A stretch of 64,000 bases of DNA from Lunularia cruciata (taxonomy: Eukaryota; Streptophyta; Marchantiopsida; Lunulariales; Lunulariaceae), in assembly GCA_948567375.1 (NCBI GenBank), contig OX419755.1:71366944-71430943 (forward strand), given 5' to 3'. The position numbers and the translations under genes were made by a program. Below, piece by piece: positions 44,537 through 54,738 of the stretch. Each line of letters begins with the position of its first letter. The first letter of the stretch is position 1. The notes beneath the pieces are model-generated. The model was not told the origin of the DNA. It saw only the letters and a program-made list of their open reading frames with translations, and ran no database searches.

Positions 44537-45905
44537 ATTCTAGTTTGTAATTGTAGTAATTTTCCCATTGTTTTTGTGCACTCTATGTCAAGGGGTTGTA
44601 AAATCAAAGACCTTTGTCTTTGATTGATAGTTTTGTTACTTATATTCTTGCCTCTTTTAGTGATGAATGTCTTTAATAGCACATGGAAAAGAAAGGTTCT
44701 GCTTGGAGAGGGAAGTTGTGAAGCTAGCATAAGCTTCAAAGCTCTTGCAAGAGTAACAACTTGCCATAACTTGACTTCAAAAACTTTGACATACTTCATG
44801 TCAATCATGTGGTAGTAGATGTTGTAGAGGGCAATAAGGTTCATCTTAGTTACCTTTAGCCCTATCCTTAGGAGGAGGAAGAAAAAATTTCTTTTTTTAC
44901 CTAATTTTTTTACAAGGTGCAAGAGCAAGGATGCAACTATGGCCTTTGAAAAAACACAAGAGTAAGAATGTAGTAGAAAAAGTAGTATCATATGACTTGT
45001 CTTTTGATGAAGAAGATCTTCCTAAAAGCCTCTTCATGTCTAATAGAGGGTTAAGTGCAAGGATTTGTCATTTTTTTCATATGATTATGACCATATAGAC
45101 TCAATGTATCTTTGAGGAGCTAGATAAGATGCAATCTCAAAGCCTCAATGAATGTGCCAAGAACCATATCAATGCTTTAGCAATGAAGCATTGCTTTTTG
45201 AAAGGCTATTTCACAATTAAATTCAACAAGTTTCACATGTGTGGACTTGAGAAGGAGAATTGGCTACCATCCTAAATTTTGACAGCTTAACAAGAATTCT
45301 ATCAACTTGTCATCCAAGAAGATGATGAGGATGAATCATTACTCTTGCAATACCTTGACTATGATGATGAATATATAAAAGAGATTGCTACTAAAAATAG
45401 TAAAGACTTTGACATTGATATTCTTAATAATTAAATTTGACAATATGAAGGACTTGAAAAAGTGTGGAGTATTTATTAATTAAAAGCCAAATTTCTATGG
45501 ATTATTATATGGTAAGATGCAAAAAATAAATCACAAAGAGATTAGAGAAATCATAGGTGAATTGGACAATCATGTACTTGTTGATTGTCTCTAGATAAAG
45601 ATGGTTGGTATTGTTGATGAGGAGACTTTGCACACAAGAGAAAGAGTGCTTGACTTGTATACTAATGAGAGGGACATGAGCCCTCAAGGTGTCAAGTTGG
45701 TCCACCTATTCCAAAAACTAGTCATAGTTGGAGTTCACTTTTAGAATGGCTTGAGTTGCTCAAGATGGTCGCCAATCAATATCATTTTCACCTTATTAAT
45801 TGAGGAAATCTATTTATTAATTGTTAATCCTTGAGTCTAGTTGGATAATGATCACAAGTAGTAGCTTGTAATTCTCAATTGCCTAGAGTGTTGTTTTGAA
45901 TTATT
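44537..45905 (+). pseudogene. Unclassified degenerate coding remnant
   Basis: On the plus strand at about 44990-45720 three adjoining frames read like one decayed protein. They contain F-D-E-E-D-L-P-K-S-L-F-M, L-N-E-C-A-K-N-H-I-N-A-L-A-M-K, G-L-E-K-E-N-W-L-P, and later E-I-R-E-I-I-G-E-L-D-N-H-V-L-V-D and V-G-I-V-D-E-E-T-L-H-T-R-E-R. I do not recognise the family. A 161-codon minus-strand frame at 44506-44991 overlaps the LTR-3 end and is rejected. Left of 44990 nothing is identified. Confidence 0.35.
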
Positions 45906-46614
45906 GTAATACTCCGAGGACAAAAGAAGAGAGAAAACACAGATTGCACACTCAAACATCCGATGCCCCAAAGGAGCACCTTCTCTTTATTATATAGACA
46001 AAGAGGATCTCCTCCAAGGAAGCTCCACCATAGGATTAGGGACACAGATAGGTGACATGTCAGCAAGCTCCACCCTTGTATTACTTACTTGGATGGGTGA
46101 CATGTCTGGTATAGGTCCTATCTGGTTGGTCAAACAAGCTTTGACCGGAGGGAATCTTTTAGGGAATTTTCTTGTAGGAATCCCAAAATCACGTGAGTAA
46201 GGTACCGTTGGAAAGCTCTTGATGAGAAAATTGGGGGGGGGGGGAATTAGCACATTTTCAAGGCCTAATTCATCCATTTAGGCCTCCAAAATTGCCTTCA
46301 AAGATATCAAGTATATTTTGATTCCTACTCTATTAGTAGAAGTACCCTTTTCGTGATACCTCTTTCTGATCTGTTTAGTCTATCATGTGTAACATCCTTC
46401 CAGATGTTACCAAACCAATTCTCACCTTTAAATCATATGTCTAGCTATTGGTTCTAAGGTTCTCAAGTCTGTTTCGGTTTCTGCCCTATTAGTAGAAGTA
46501 CTCTTTTGGTGATATTTCTATCTTATCTATTTTGACCATCATGTATAACATTATTCTAGATGTTACCAAACCAAATTTCACATCTAGTTCATATGGCTAG
46601 CTCTTGGTTTTACA
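45906..46614 (-). repeat. 3' LTR (LTR-1) of element I
   Basis: From TGTAATACTCCGAGG to GGTTTTACA. It is followed by the inverse polypurine tract CTCCCTCCTTTTAAG. A run of ten or more G at about 46231-46242 marks a slippage-prone tract absent from the partner LTR. Confidence 0.9.
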
Positions 46615-48288
46615 GACCTCCCTCCTTTTAAGACGCAACGTCCTCGTTATGCAATTGTTGCTCAAATGCTTGCACCAACACCAGTGCATGTGCCAAATTG
46701 GCAGCGGGCTCTTAGGTGCTTCATAGAGGGGGTAACCTTTCCATTGTACTAGATAGTCCACCCGCGGATGGCGAGTACCACGCATGTGTTTTTGGAGAAT
46801 CAGCTCCACTTCATATTCCTCTATGCTATCAATGAGTGTCAGACAAGGTCGAATGTCTTGTGTGGAATGATCCTGGCCTGATCGGGGAGCATATCTGCGT
46901 AGTAGGGAGACATGGAACACTGGATGGATCTTCATGTGCGGCGGTAGCTCAAGGTGATAGGCCACAACACCGATGCAATGAAGAATCAAGAAAGGCCCAA
47001 TAAAACGAGGTCTGAGCTTACGAGGTCCAACTAATGTGAGGTTGCTTGTCAATAGCCACACTTGATCTCCAACACTGAACTCCATGTGCCTATGGTGTGC
47101 ATCAGCATACTACTTCTGTCAATTTTGCGCAATTTGTAATCTGTGCTTGGTGCTCTCCATACCTTGTTGGATTCTAGAAACAAATGTGTTGACTGCATTG
47201 ACCTTGGTAGTCACTGGACGGATCATCATCAAGCTAGAAGGTGTGAAGAGATGCTCACCATACATGAGGAAGAACAGAGTGACCTGGGTGGATGCATTCA
47301 CTAAATTGTTGTAAGCAAATTCCACCAATTGGAGTAGGGTGTCCCACCTCTCTTGCTCTTCTAAGGTGAAGCCGCGTAACATGTCTTCAATCGTGCAATT
47401 AGCCCGCTCTATTTGGCCATCTGTTTGTGGGTGGTAAGCTGTGGACATGGCCAACTTGGTTTTGAAGAAACCAAAGAGTGTTTGCCAAAACAAACTGGTG
47501 AATTAGGTGCCTCTATCGGTGATGAATACTCTAGACAAGCCATGGTGAGCAAAGACTACGTCTAAGTATAATTGAGCTAGTTGTGGAGCGGTCACCTCCT
47601 TGGTGGTAGGGCATACATGAATCATTTTGCTGAGCCGGTCCACAAAGACCACAATGGAGTCAAACCTTGAGGTGGTCTTGGGTAATTCACAAACGAGATC
47701 CATACTCACTTGTTCACAACGTTGGGTAGGAGTGGGGAGAGGTTGAAGGAGCTCTACAAGAGCTTGATTAGAAGCTTTGTTCTATTGATAAAGTAGGCAG
47801 CTACGCACGTAGTCCATCACGTCATTGCTCATCTTGGGCCAATAGTAATGGCGCTTGACTGCATCCAAGGTCTTGTCCACTCCGACATGAGCTGCAATGG
47901 CCGAATCATGACATTTCGCTAGAATGGTGATGCATAACTCTGGGACATTTGGGATCCATAATTTTCCATCCCAAAAGATGAGTCCTTGGGTGCTGGTGAC
48001 ACCTTTGGATGATTGCGCTTCTACAATCTATGGATCAATTTTTGTAGTAGCCAGATTCTCTGGCCAGAATTCAGGGTTAATCTTAACCTTTGCCACCAAG
48101 TTCTTTGCCATTGGCATGCGTGTGAATGCATCTGCAAGTTGCTTCTTACCTTCCATGTAGGTGATTTTCATGTTGAAGCATTGTCGCCACTCTGCCCACC
48201 AAATTTGGCGACGAGATAGATCCTTCTGCATCTCAAGGTAGACTAGAGGCTTGTGGTCTATCTCTACTACAAATGTCTTCTTGCCCAA
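46597..48288 (-). pseudogene. Integrase and chromodomain of element I, with in-frame stops
   Basis: On the minus strand the zinc-binding domain (V-G-V-D-K-T-L-D-A-V-K-R-H-Y-Y-W-P, C-L-L-Y-Q) leads into the catalytic core. Its Asp is in S-M-D-L-V-C-E-L-P (near 47700), the second Asp is in I-T-D-R-G-T (near 47515) and the Glu is in Q-T-D-G-Q-I-E-R-A-N (near 47420). The C-terminal part (H-L-E-L-P-P-H-M-K-I-H-P) is followed by a chromodomain at about 46730-46850 (Y-E-V-E-L-I-L, V-D-Y-L-V-Q-W-K-G-Y-P-L-Y). Stops lie near 48026, 47785 and 47506; the last two replace Gln. The frame itself is not shifted. Confidence 0.85.
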
Positions 48289-48333
48289 ATAGTGCTTCCA
48301 ATGCTTGGTTGCTAGAACGATGGCCAGCTCTTC

Positions 48334-50061
48334 TCATTCTATGGTGTGGTAGTTGCATTCTGCCGGTAACAAATTTTGAGAGAAATATGAAATTGGATGC
48401 CATCCGTCATGCCACTCTTGTTCTAGGACTGCTCCTATTGCTATGCCTGATGCATCTGTAGCCAACTTGATTAGACGTTTTGGGTCATACCACTTCAAGA
48501 TTGGTGCGTGTAGCAAGGCAACCTTCAATTCTTGAAAGGCCAACTCTTGTGCAGTTCCCCATGTCCACTTCTTCCCCTTGCCAAGTAGTGCCATTAAAGG
48601 CTGTGCAACCTTGGAGAAGTCCTTGACAAATCTACGATAGAATCCCGTCAACCCCAAGAAGCTCTTAATTTGAGTCTGATCTTCTGGGGCACTCCATTTT
48701 TGAATGACCTCTATTTTATTTGTCAATACTTGAATGCCCTCTACACTTACTCTATGCCCAAAGTAGTCTACTTCAGACTTGCCAAACTCACACTTTGAGA
48801 TTTTGGCGTACAATTGATTATATCTTAGAATCTGGAGGACCTCTTGTAGATGTTGTTTGTGTTTTGTCATCGTGCTACTATATATTAAGATATCATCCAA
48901 GAAGACAATATCATACTTATCCAAGTATGGACAAAATATGTCATTCATTAGACTCATGAAAGTGGTAGGTGCATTGGTGAGGCCAAAAGGCATCACAAGA
49001 TACTCAAAGTGGCCATACCTGGTTTGAAAGGCAGTTTTGTACACATCCTCCTCTGCAATTTGGATTTGATTGTAACCGCTCTGCAAGTCCAGTTTGGTGA
49101 AGTATCTCGCTCCATGGAGTTGATCAAACAAGTCATCCATGCAACATAAGGGGTATTTTTTCTTCACGGTTTGTTGATTGAGACCCCGATAGTCAATGCA
49201 CATGTGCATTGTACCATCTTTCTTCTTCACAAACAAGACAGGGGCCCCATATGGTGATACACTAGGTTGGATGAACCCTTTCTGCAGCATCTCCTCAATT
49301 TGAGTCTTACACTCCTCCAACTCATGAGGTGATAGGCGATATGGGGCCTTACAAAGAGGTGTCTTCCCCGGGAGTGTCTCAATTTTGTGATCTACTCGCC
49401 TTTTTGGTGGTAATCCTGAGGGTAGATCATCAGGAAAAACATCTTGAAACTCATCTACCACATTCTTCAATTTCTCAGGAATTTTTCCATTGAGTTGTGC
49501 ACTTTGGACTTCTCTTATTAGACCCATAAAACATCTATTGGTCTTATAGACAGTTGCCGTCCTTATGACATATAAAGGCAATTTTTGCCTGTTTGATTTT
49601 TCTTTAACTCCAATGATTGACCATTGGTAGGTTCTCACTACTTTCTTCCTCCAATCCACCATAGGGTTGTACTGCTCCATCCATGGCATGCCTAAAATTG
49701 CATCATAACGAGCTAATTGTATCACTTGCCATTCAATTGCTTCCTGATATTTTCCTACAGAGAGGGTTACCCATCTAGGTAATGATTCAATCCTCTCTAT
49801 TTTCCCATTAGGTAATTCTACTTCTTCACTCCTATCTCTCTCTAGATCCATTCCCAATCTTATTGCAACAGAGCAAGACAAGAAATTCTCTGTTGCTCCC
49901 AGATCTATTAATACTCTCACTTGATTACCTTCTAGGATTCCATTCACGACAATCAATTGTGAGGTTGCCTTTTGGGATCTTTGTGCATTATTCTTCTTCC
50001 TTCCCTTGCTTCTTTGCTTCTTTATTGAGCCAATAAGGCCACGAGTTACATTTACTAGCAA
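48334..50061 (-). CDS. Protease-RT-RNase H open segment of element I pol (575 codons)
   Basis: The largest ORF of the window. An N-terminal Lys-rich linker precedes the aspartic protease ([13 protein letters not shown], residues about 48-60; the expected D-S-G-A has Leu for Ser). The RT begins near residue 235: [27 protein letters not shown] and the catalytic [11 protein letters not shown] at about residue 385. One residue seems missing just before this motif relative to relatives with K-F-V-V-V-F-L-D-D. RNase H follows ([10 protein letters not shown] near 540) and is cut by a TGA directly after Y-H-T-I-E. It is part of a longer Pol, not an independent gene, and is unlikely to be functional. 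Confidence 0.85.
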   Translation of the reverse strand: MLVNVTRGLIGSIKKQRSKGRKKNNAQRSQKATSQLIVVNGILEGNQVRVLIDLGATENFLSCSVAIRLGMDLERDRSEEVELPNGKIERIESLPRWVTLSVGKYQEAIEWQVIQLARYDAILGMPWMEQYNPMVDWRKKVVRTYQWSIIGVKEKSNRQKLPLYVIRTATVYKTNRCFMGLIREVQSAQLNGKIPEKLKNVVDEFQDVFPDDLPSGLPPKRRVDHKIETLPGKTPLCKAPYRLSPHELEECKTQIEEMLQKGFIQPSVSPYGAPVLFVKKKDGTMHMCIDYRGLNQQTVKKKYPLCCMDDLFDQLHGARYFTKLDLQSGYNQIQIAEEDVYKTAFQTRYGHFEYLVMPFGLTNAPTTFMSLMNDIFCPYLDKYDIVFLDDILIYSSTMTKHKQHLQEVLQILRYNQLYAKISKCEFGKSEVDYFGHRVSVEGIQVLTNKIEVIQKWSAPEDQTQIKSFLGLTGFYRRFVKDFSKVAQPLMALLGKGKKWTWGTAQELAFQELKVALLHAPILKWYDPKRLIKLATDASGIAIGAVLEQEWHDGWHPISYFSQNLLPAECNYHTIE

Positions 50062-51140
50062 TCTTTGTTTTCTGAAGTGATTTCCACCTCCTCCTCTTCA
50101 ATGTGCCCCTCCATGTTGTTCAAAGATTGCTTGTACGAAGGCCGAGGGCCTCTAGGGAAACGAGTGCAACAATTGGTAGATATGTGCCCAATACGGCCAC
50201 AATTGTAACAACAGCATTGTTCTCCTTGAGTCTATTCTCCTTGTGGGACTCCATCTCTTTGTTCTTCTACCCGTCCCCGCTCTCCTTGAAGCGGTCGTGC
50301 TCCTTGATCTTGGAATCAAAGGTTACCCAATTCCATCGGTACTGGTCCACCCATGTGTGGCATTTCTGCCCGATAATGTTGAGGTGGAACTACTCCTTAA
50401 CCTCCACCTTATGCTCCTGCTATTCTCTGCGCATAAGAAATGGCTTCAAATACCGTGTGAGGATTTTGCACCATGACTTCTTGGAAAATCGGCTCTTTCA
50501 ACCCTCATTTGAAATTTTTGAGAGCCTCTAGTGGACTCATGTCGGTAATTGTGACTTGTAGATCTAGAAATGCTTCCATATACTCTTGTACTCTATTCTT
50601 TTGTCTCAATGCCCATAATCGGGTTCGAGCCATCTACACAAAATCCACCAATTGGAAATTCTTCAACAGTCCTTCTTGCATTGCTGTCCATATGACCTCC
50701 CTTCTCTTTGCCAACATGGATTTTTCCCAAGCATCATACCATTTGAGGGCTTTATTGGTCAAGTACCCACATGCAAACACCTGCAACATGCTCTGTGATC
50801 TCTATTGAGAACAATTGGAAATATCGATTTATTCTTGAGATCCAATTTTCCACTCCTCCCATCTTACGCTGCCCCTTGTAAGGCTCAATGTTGCAGGTCT
50901 TCTTCATCCGGAGTAGCAATTTGGCTTCAGCGTTGATAGGGTTCATAGGCACGGGTGCCTCTCCAAGTACTTCAATCGCAAGTACTGGGTTTTGAGACTG
51001 CTCTTCTTCTTGCATGGCTTGATTGTTCCTGAGGATCTACACTTGACTTTGTAATGTCTCCATGGTCATCTTAATCTCTCGAAATTCATTCAACATCCCT
51101 TGCATTCCTTGCACCAGCTCTTGCAATTGTGGATCCATGG
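50062..51140 (-). pseudogene. gag of element I
   Basis: The minus strand starts at M-D-P-Q-L-Q-E-L-V (ATG near 51137), with a TAG soon after (S-Q-V then stop) where element A has an Arg codon. The frame 50752-51015 continues gag. A zinc knuckle C-Y-N-C-G-R-I-G-H-I-S-T-N-C lies near 50170-50215. Frame changes are fewer than in A. Confidence 0.8.
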
Positions 51141-51171
51141 TTCCTTCAACACTCAATTGCTAATGTCTACT

Positions 51172-51375
51172 TCAATACAGAGTCAATATAATCACTCTAG
51201 AAGGCGCACAAACTATCGGAACTACCATTGGGACCTCAAAAGCTATCACTCGTTGATAATACTCCTCACCAAAATTCCTTACCACAAAATCTCTAAACAT
51301 TACTTTCGGTCTTACTACATAACGGATTTCTACTTGAGTGTTGAAAGGGAGAGGATTTGGGACATTCATATCCAT
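51172..51375 (-). CDS. Pre-gag ORF 1b of element I
   Basis: A 67-codon ORF homologous to 1627-1809 of A: M-D-M-N-V-P-N-P-L-P-F, F-G-E-E-Y-Y-Q-R-V-I, E-V-P-M-V-V-P-I-V. Its ATG lies four bases after the stop of ORF 1a, as in A. Function unknown. Confidence 0.45.
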   Translation of the reverse strand: MDMNVPNPLPFNTQVEIRYVVRPKVMFRDFVVRNFGEEYYQRVIAFEVPMVVPIVCAPSRVIILTLY

Positions 51376-51379
51376 TTTA

Positions 51380-51601
51380 TCATAATAGAATGTAGATTGT
51401 CAAATCCCACTCTTTGTCATATATCACCACAGGTAGAATCATCGAGTTTGGTGAGTTCATCACTCTGTCCATGAATTCTGCACCAAAGTGATAAACTAGC
51501 AATCCCTTCATCTGCTCATGCTGGATGTACATAACCTTGATGTGGAATGGGTTTGAGAATGGAAAATTAGGTGTGAGAAATTGTCCTCCCGGCGCATCCA
51601 T
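51380..51601 (-). CDS. Pre-gag ORF 1a of element I
   Basis: A 73-codon ORF homologous to 1401-1622 of A, the same length, starting M-D-A-P-G-G-Q-F and ending Y-I-L-L. Equal length and few changes, in contrast to the broken gag beside it, suggest that it was under constraint until recently. Function unknown. Confidence 0.5.
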   Translation of the reverse strand: MDAPGGQFLTPNFPFSNPFHIKVMYIQHEQMKGLLVYHFGAEFMDRVMNSPNSMILPVVIYDKEWDLTIYILL

Positions 51602-51725
51602 CCCATTTGCTCTCTAAAGTCCTTCCTAAGTCTAGCAATTACTCTATGTTCTCTACCTCAAATTACTCAGTTTCAGTAGTTCGTGCTATTCCAAGAGGGG
51701 TGATCCACTCTCTTGGACTAAAACA

Positions 51726-51741
51726 CTCGCTCTAATACCAT
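51726..51741 (-). promoter_or_regulatory. Primer-binding site of element I
   Basis: The minus strand reads AATGGTATTAGAGCGA beside the 5' LTR; initiator-Met tRNA type with one mismatch. Confidence 0.8.
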
Positions 51742-52445
51742 TGTAATACTTAGAGGACAAGAGAAGAGAGAAAACACAAATTGCACACTCAAACATTCGA
51801 TGCCCCAAAGGAGCACCTTCTTTTTATTATATAGACAAAGAGGATCTCCTCCAAGGAAGCTCCACCATAGGATTAGGGACACAGATAAGTGACATGTCAG
51901 CAAGCTCCACCTTTGCATTACTTACTTGGATGGGTGGCATGTCTGGTCTAGGTCCTGTCTGGTTGGTCAAACAAGCTTTGACCAGAGGGAATCTTTTAGG
52001 GAATCTTCTTGTAAGAATCTTAGAATTACATGAGTAAGGTACCATTGGAAAGCTCTTGATGAGACATTTGGGGGTAATTTTCACATTTTCAAGCCCTAAT
52101 TCATCCGTTTAGGCCTCTGAAATTGCCTTCAAAGATTTCAGGCATATTTTGATTCATACTTTATTAATAGAAGTACCCTTTTGGTGATACCTCTTTCTGA
52201 TCTGTTTAGTCCATCATGTGTAACATCCTTCCAGATGTTACCAAACCAATTCTCACCTTTAAATCATATGTCTAGCCATTGGTTCTAAGGTTCTCAAGTC
52301 TATTTCGGTTTCTGCCCTGTTAGTAAAAGTACTCTTTTGGTGATACTTCTATCTTATCTATGTTGACCATCATGTATAACATCATTCTAGATGTTACTAA
52401 ACCAAATTTCACATCTAGATCATATGGCTAGGTCTTGGTATTACA
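51742..52445 (-). repeat. 5' LTR (LTR-1) of element I
   Basis: 704 bp from TGTAATACTTAGAGG to GGTATTACA, aligned over its full length with 45906-46614. A TATA-like region (CTTTTTATTATATAGACAAAG, plus strand) lies near 51820. Confidence 0.9.
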
Positions 52446-52564
52446 AGTATTGATCGACTATTAGCTTCTTGGCATGAGAGTTCTAGTTGTGCAATAAACT
52501 CTTCCAACTTACTTATGTTCATCTTATTATAAGCAATGGCGGCCTTGATCAATATCTTCCAATG

Positions 52565-52735
52565 AGTGATGATGGGTTGGTTGGGAATTCAGGTTCCAAC
52601 TATCTCAATGAATTGTTATTAAGTGATGATGGGTTGGTTGGGAATTTGGCTTCCAACAATCTCAATGAATTGTTATTGAGTGATGATATGTTGGTGGGAA
52701 TTTGGCTTCCAACAATCTCAATGAATTGTTATTGA
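52565..52735. repeat. 57-bp tandem repeat, three units
   Basis: Units start at 52565, 52622 and 52679. The unit length is 57 bp (19 codons), so it stays in frame on either strand; the third unit is slightly shorter. On the plus strand it encodes S-D-D-G-L-V-G-N-L-x-S-N-N-L-N-E-L-L. On the minus strand the repeat directly follows the transposase remnant at 52740-53000 and may be its C-terminal part. Confidence 0.85.
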
Positions 52736-52739
52736 CAGT

Positions 52740-53000
52740 TTTGAGAATTGGATGTGATGTTCTTTGTGGATCTGGTAAATTGATTAAGCAATGAGATTCC
52801 ATTACACACAGTTTCACAAACATTGTACATTGCATGTGCAAGGCATGTGATGTGATGAATCCTTAGAAATGAGGTTGATTTGAGTTCCTTTCCCACTTTG
52901 AGTATGTATGAAGCTATATCTTAGACTATCAATGTGAGTTGTGAGTATTTTCCTCATCTTGACTACTGAAGAGATCATGGATCATGTCTTGGATGATTTG
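52740..53000 (-). pseudogene. hAT-like transposase remnant
   Basis: On the minus strand a stretch reads D-I-A-S-Y-I-L-K-V-G-K-E-L-K, then I-T-C-L-A-H-A-M-Y-N-V-C-E-T-V. It matches the D-A-A-x-Y-M-x-K-A-G ... H-x-T-C-L-A-H-A-x-H-R-V-A-E pattern of an hAT-related transposase family found in plants and animals. The family call is from memory of the motif. No terminal inverted repeats or 8-bp duplication were found. The neighbouring duplicated sequence to the right may be its upstream part. Confidence 0.5.
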
Positions 53001-53039
53001 GACAATCTTGATCATATTGCATTTCTCTTTTTCCTTGAG

Positions 53040-53530
53040 ATGGGTATCAAACTAGAAAAGTAGCTTTTGATACACATCCACAAGAAGGAAACAAGTGTGT
53101 TGAACACTTTTTGGTTGAGAAATTCAGTCACCTCATTGATGATGATCCCAATCTTATTAGTCCTAATGATGAACATAATGCACTCCTTGATGGCAAGGTA
53201 GATGTGGTTGATGCACTTGTATGAACTTTTCCTCAACTCGAGTGACTTCTTCATCTCCCATTCTATGAATTCCTTGAATCTCTCATCCTCCAGAATTTGG
53301 CTTCTAATACACATCCATGAGAGGGAAAACAAGTGTGATAACCACTTTGTGGTTGAGAAAGTCAATTGCCTCGTCAATGATGTTCCTAATCTTTGTAGTC
53401 CCAATGATAGACATAGTGCACTCGTTAACAAGAAGGTAGATGTGCTCAATGTACTTATATGAATTTCTCCTCAACTCAAGTGGCTTCTTCATCTCCCATT
53501 CCATGAATTCCTTGAATCTCTCATCCTTTA
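53040..53530 (-). repeat. Tandem duplication of about 245 bp
   Basis: Copy 1 is about 53040-53288 and copy 2 about 53290-53530, clearly related but diverged. On the minus strand both encode D-E-R-F-K-E-F-(I/M)-E-W-E-M-K-K, then L-E-L-R, a central I-I segment, and F-L-N-x-K-V. The similar protein in both copies suggests that the duplicated unit was coding. Family not recognised; it may belong to the adjacent transposase. Confidence 0.7.
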
Positions 53531-53830
53531 AAATGTTAAGAAGGACATTGAGTCAGATGTATTGATCAGCTCTAAGTTAAAATTGTTGATTTTTTTCTTC
53601 TCCTTGTTGAAGTATTGCTTGAGTGTAGATTGGGTAGCTTCATTCTTGAGCATGTGGTCATAAAGCTTTGATCATGTGCATGAGTCCAGGTATTATGGCC
53701 GCTTGGTTTCCAATGATTGGCTTGGGATACTTTTTGCCCATTAGGTTTGATCCACAATTGTAAGACATTGAGGTTGGAATTCATTACCTCCTACTTAAAT
53801 AGCACACTAAGTAAAGATTTGGATTTGGGC
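53531..53830 (-). pseudogene. Possible N-terminal part of the transposase-like remnant
   Basis: The minus strand shows M-V-P-K-S-K-S-L-L-S near 53830 and L-K-Q-Y-F-N-K-E-K-K-K near 53600, in different frames. It is placed with the hAT-like remnant only by position and strand. Confidence 0.25.
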
Positions 53831-54602
53831 ACCATTTTCTTTCCAATAAGGTGTTGATGATGATTATAATGATGAACTATTGGCAGAATAGAAATATTGT
53901 CATATTTGTGTTATTGTGAGTTGAAAAGAAAGGGTGAAACACATTCATTTTTTGACAACCATATCAACAAATCAACTATTTCCAATAAATTATTTACAAT
54001 TTTTGGTTGTTGCTATGGTTGTGGTTTAAAATAGTTCATAGTAAATTGATGTAAAGACAATGTATTATACCCTTAAAATACATGATATGGATATTATTTT
54101 GCATTAAAATTCAAAAAAATGACCCAATGCAAAAAATTGAGTGGAATCAAAATTCCACACTTTTGTATACTATATGTATTAAACTTGGTGAAAACCATGT
54201 TGCAGTTTCAAAGTCAAAGGTAACTGATAGGTTCAACTTCTCTCACCTTTTTGTTTGGTGTAAAGTTCATGCTTTATCTATGCTGGGCTTCCAAAAATAG
54301 ATAACAACATAAATTAATATTCTTTTTTTGCATATGTTGCAGATAAAAAGATAAAGTATTAGCATCAATGGTTGTTGTAGGATGGATTTTGGAAGATGCA
54401 ACTGATGAAGAAGACTATGATAATCAAAATATTTGATATGAAGCACATGTCTACTTTGAAAAATATGGTTGTTACCAATGATAGATCTTCTAAATTGCCT
54501 TTTGTGCAAGAAAGATGTGGTAAGTATAATAAACGATCTTCCCACGTATGGAAGAAACTCAAGGTAAAAGGATCCAGAGCAAGGCATATAACCCTAGACA
54601 AC

Positions 54603-54738
54603 AAGAGTAGATAAAGTAGTCCTATTAGAGGATATTTCAAGGAGTATTTAAGTAGACAATACTTTTTGTAACAAGAGGAGTAAGTAGTCCTATTAGAGGG
54701 TATTTGAAGGAATATTTAAATAGACAATACTTTGTGTA
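54603..54738. repeat. Tandem duplication of about 68 bp
   Basis: AGTAGTCCTATTAGAGG occurs at 54615 and 54683 and is followed in both copies by GATATTTCAAGGAGTATTTAA-like sequence ending TAGACAATACTTT. Two copies, few differences. Confidence 0.85.

Larger units (their letters stand above)
45906..52445 (-). mobile_element. Element I: best-preserved Ty3/Gypsy chromovirus-type element
   Basis: A complete 6.5-kb element on the minus strand: 3' LTR-1 (45906-46614), polypurine tract, chromodomain, integrase, RNase H, RT, protease, gag, pre-gag ORFs, primer-binding site, 5' LTR-1 (51742-52445). Flanks ATTAT (45901-45905) and AGTAT (52446-52450) form a 5-bp duplication with one mismatch. The LTRs are 709 and 704 bp. 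A 575-codon stretch of pol is open, but four in-frame stops and a gag stop inactivate the copy. Confidence 0.93.

Noticed and set aside
44506-44991. 161-codon minus-strand ORF
   Set aside because: It overlaps the end of the LTR-3 copy, has a biased Leu/Lys/Phe composition and no motif; the opposite strand downstream carries better protein-like sequence.
53012-53449. 145-codon minus-strand ORF as an independent gene
   Set aside because: It spans the junction of the ~245-bp tandem duplication; repeated content and lack of a recognisable domain make a remnant more likely.
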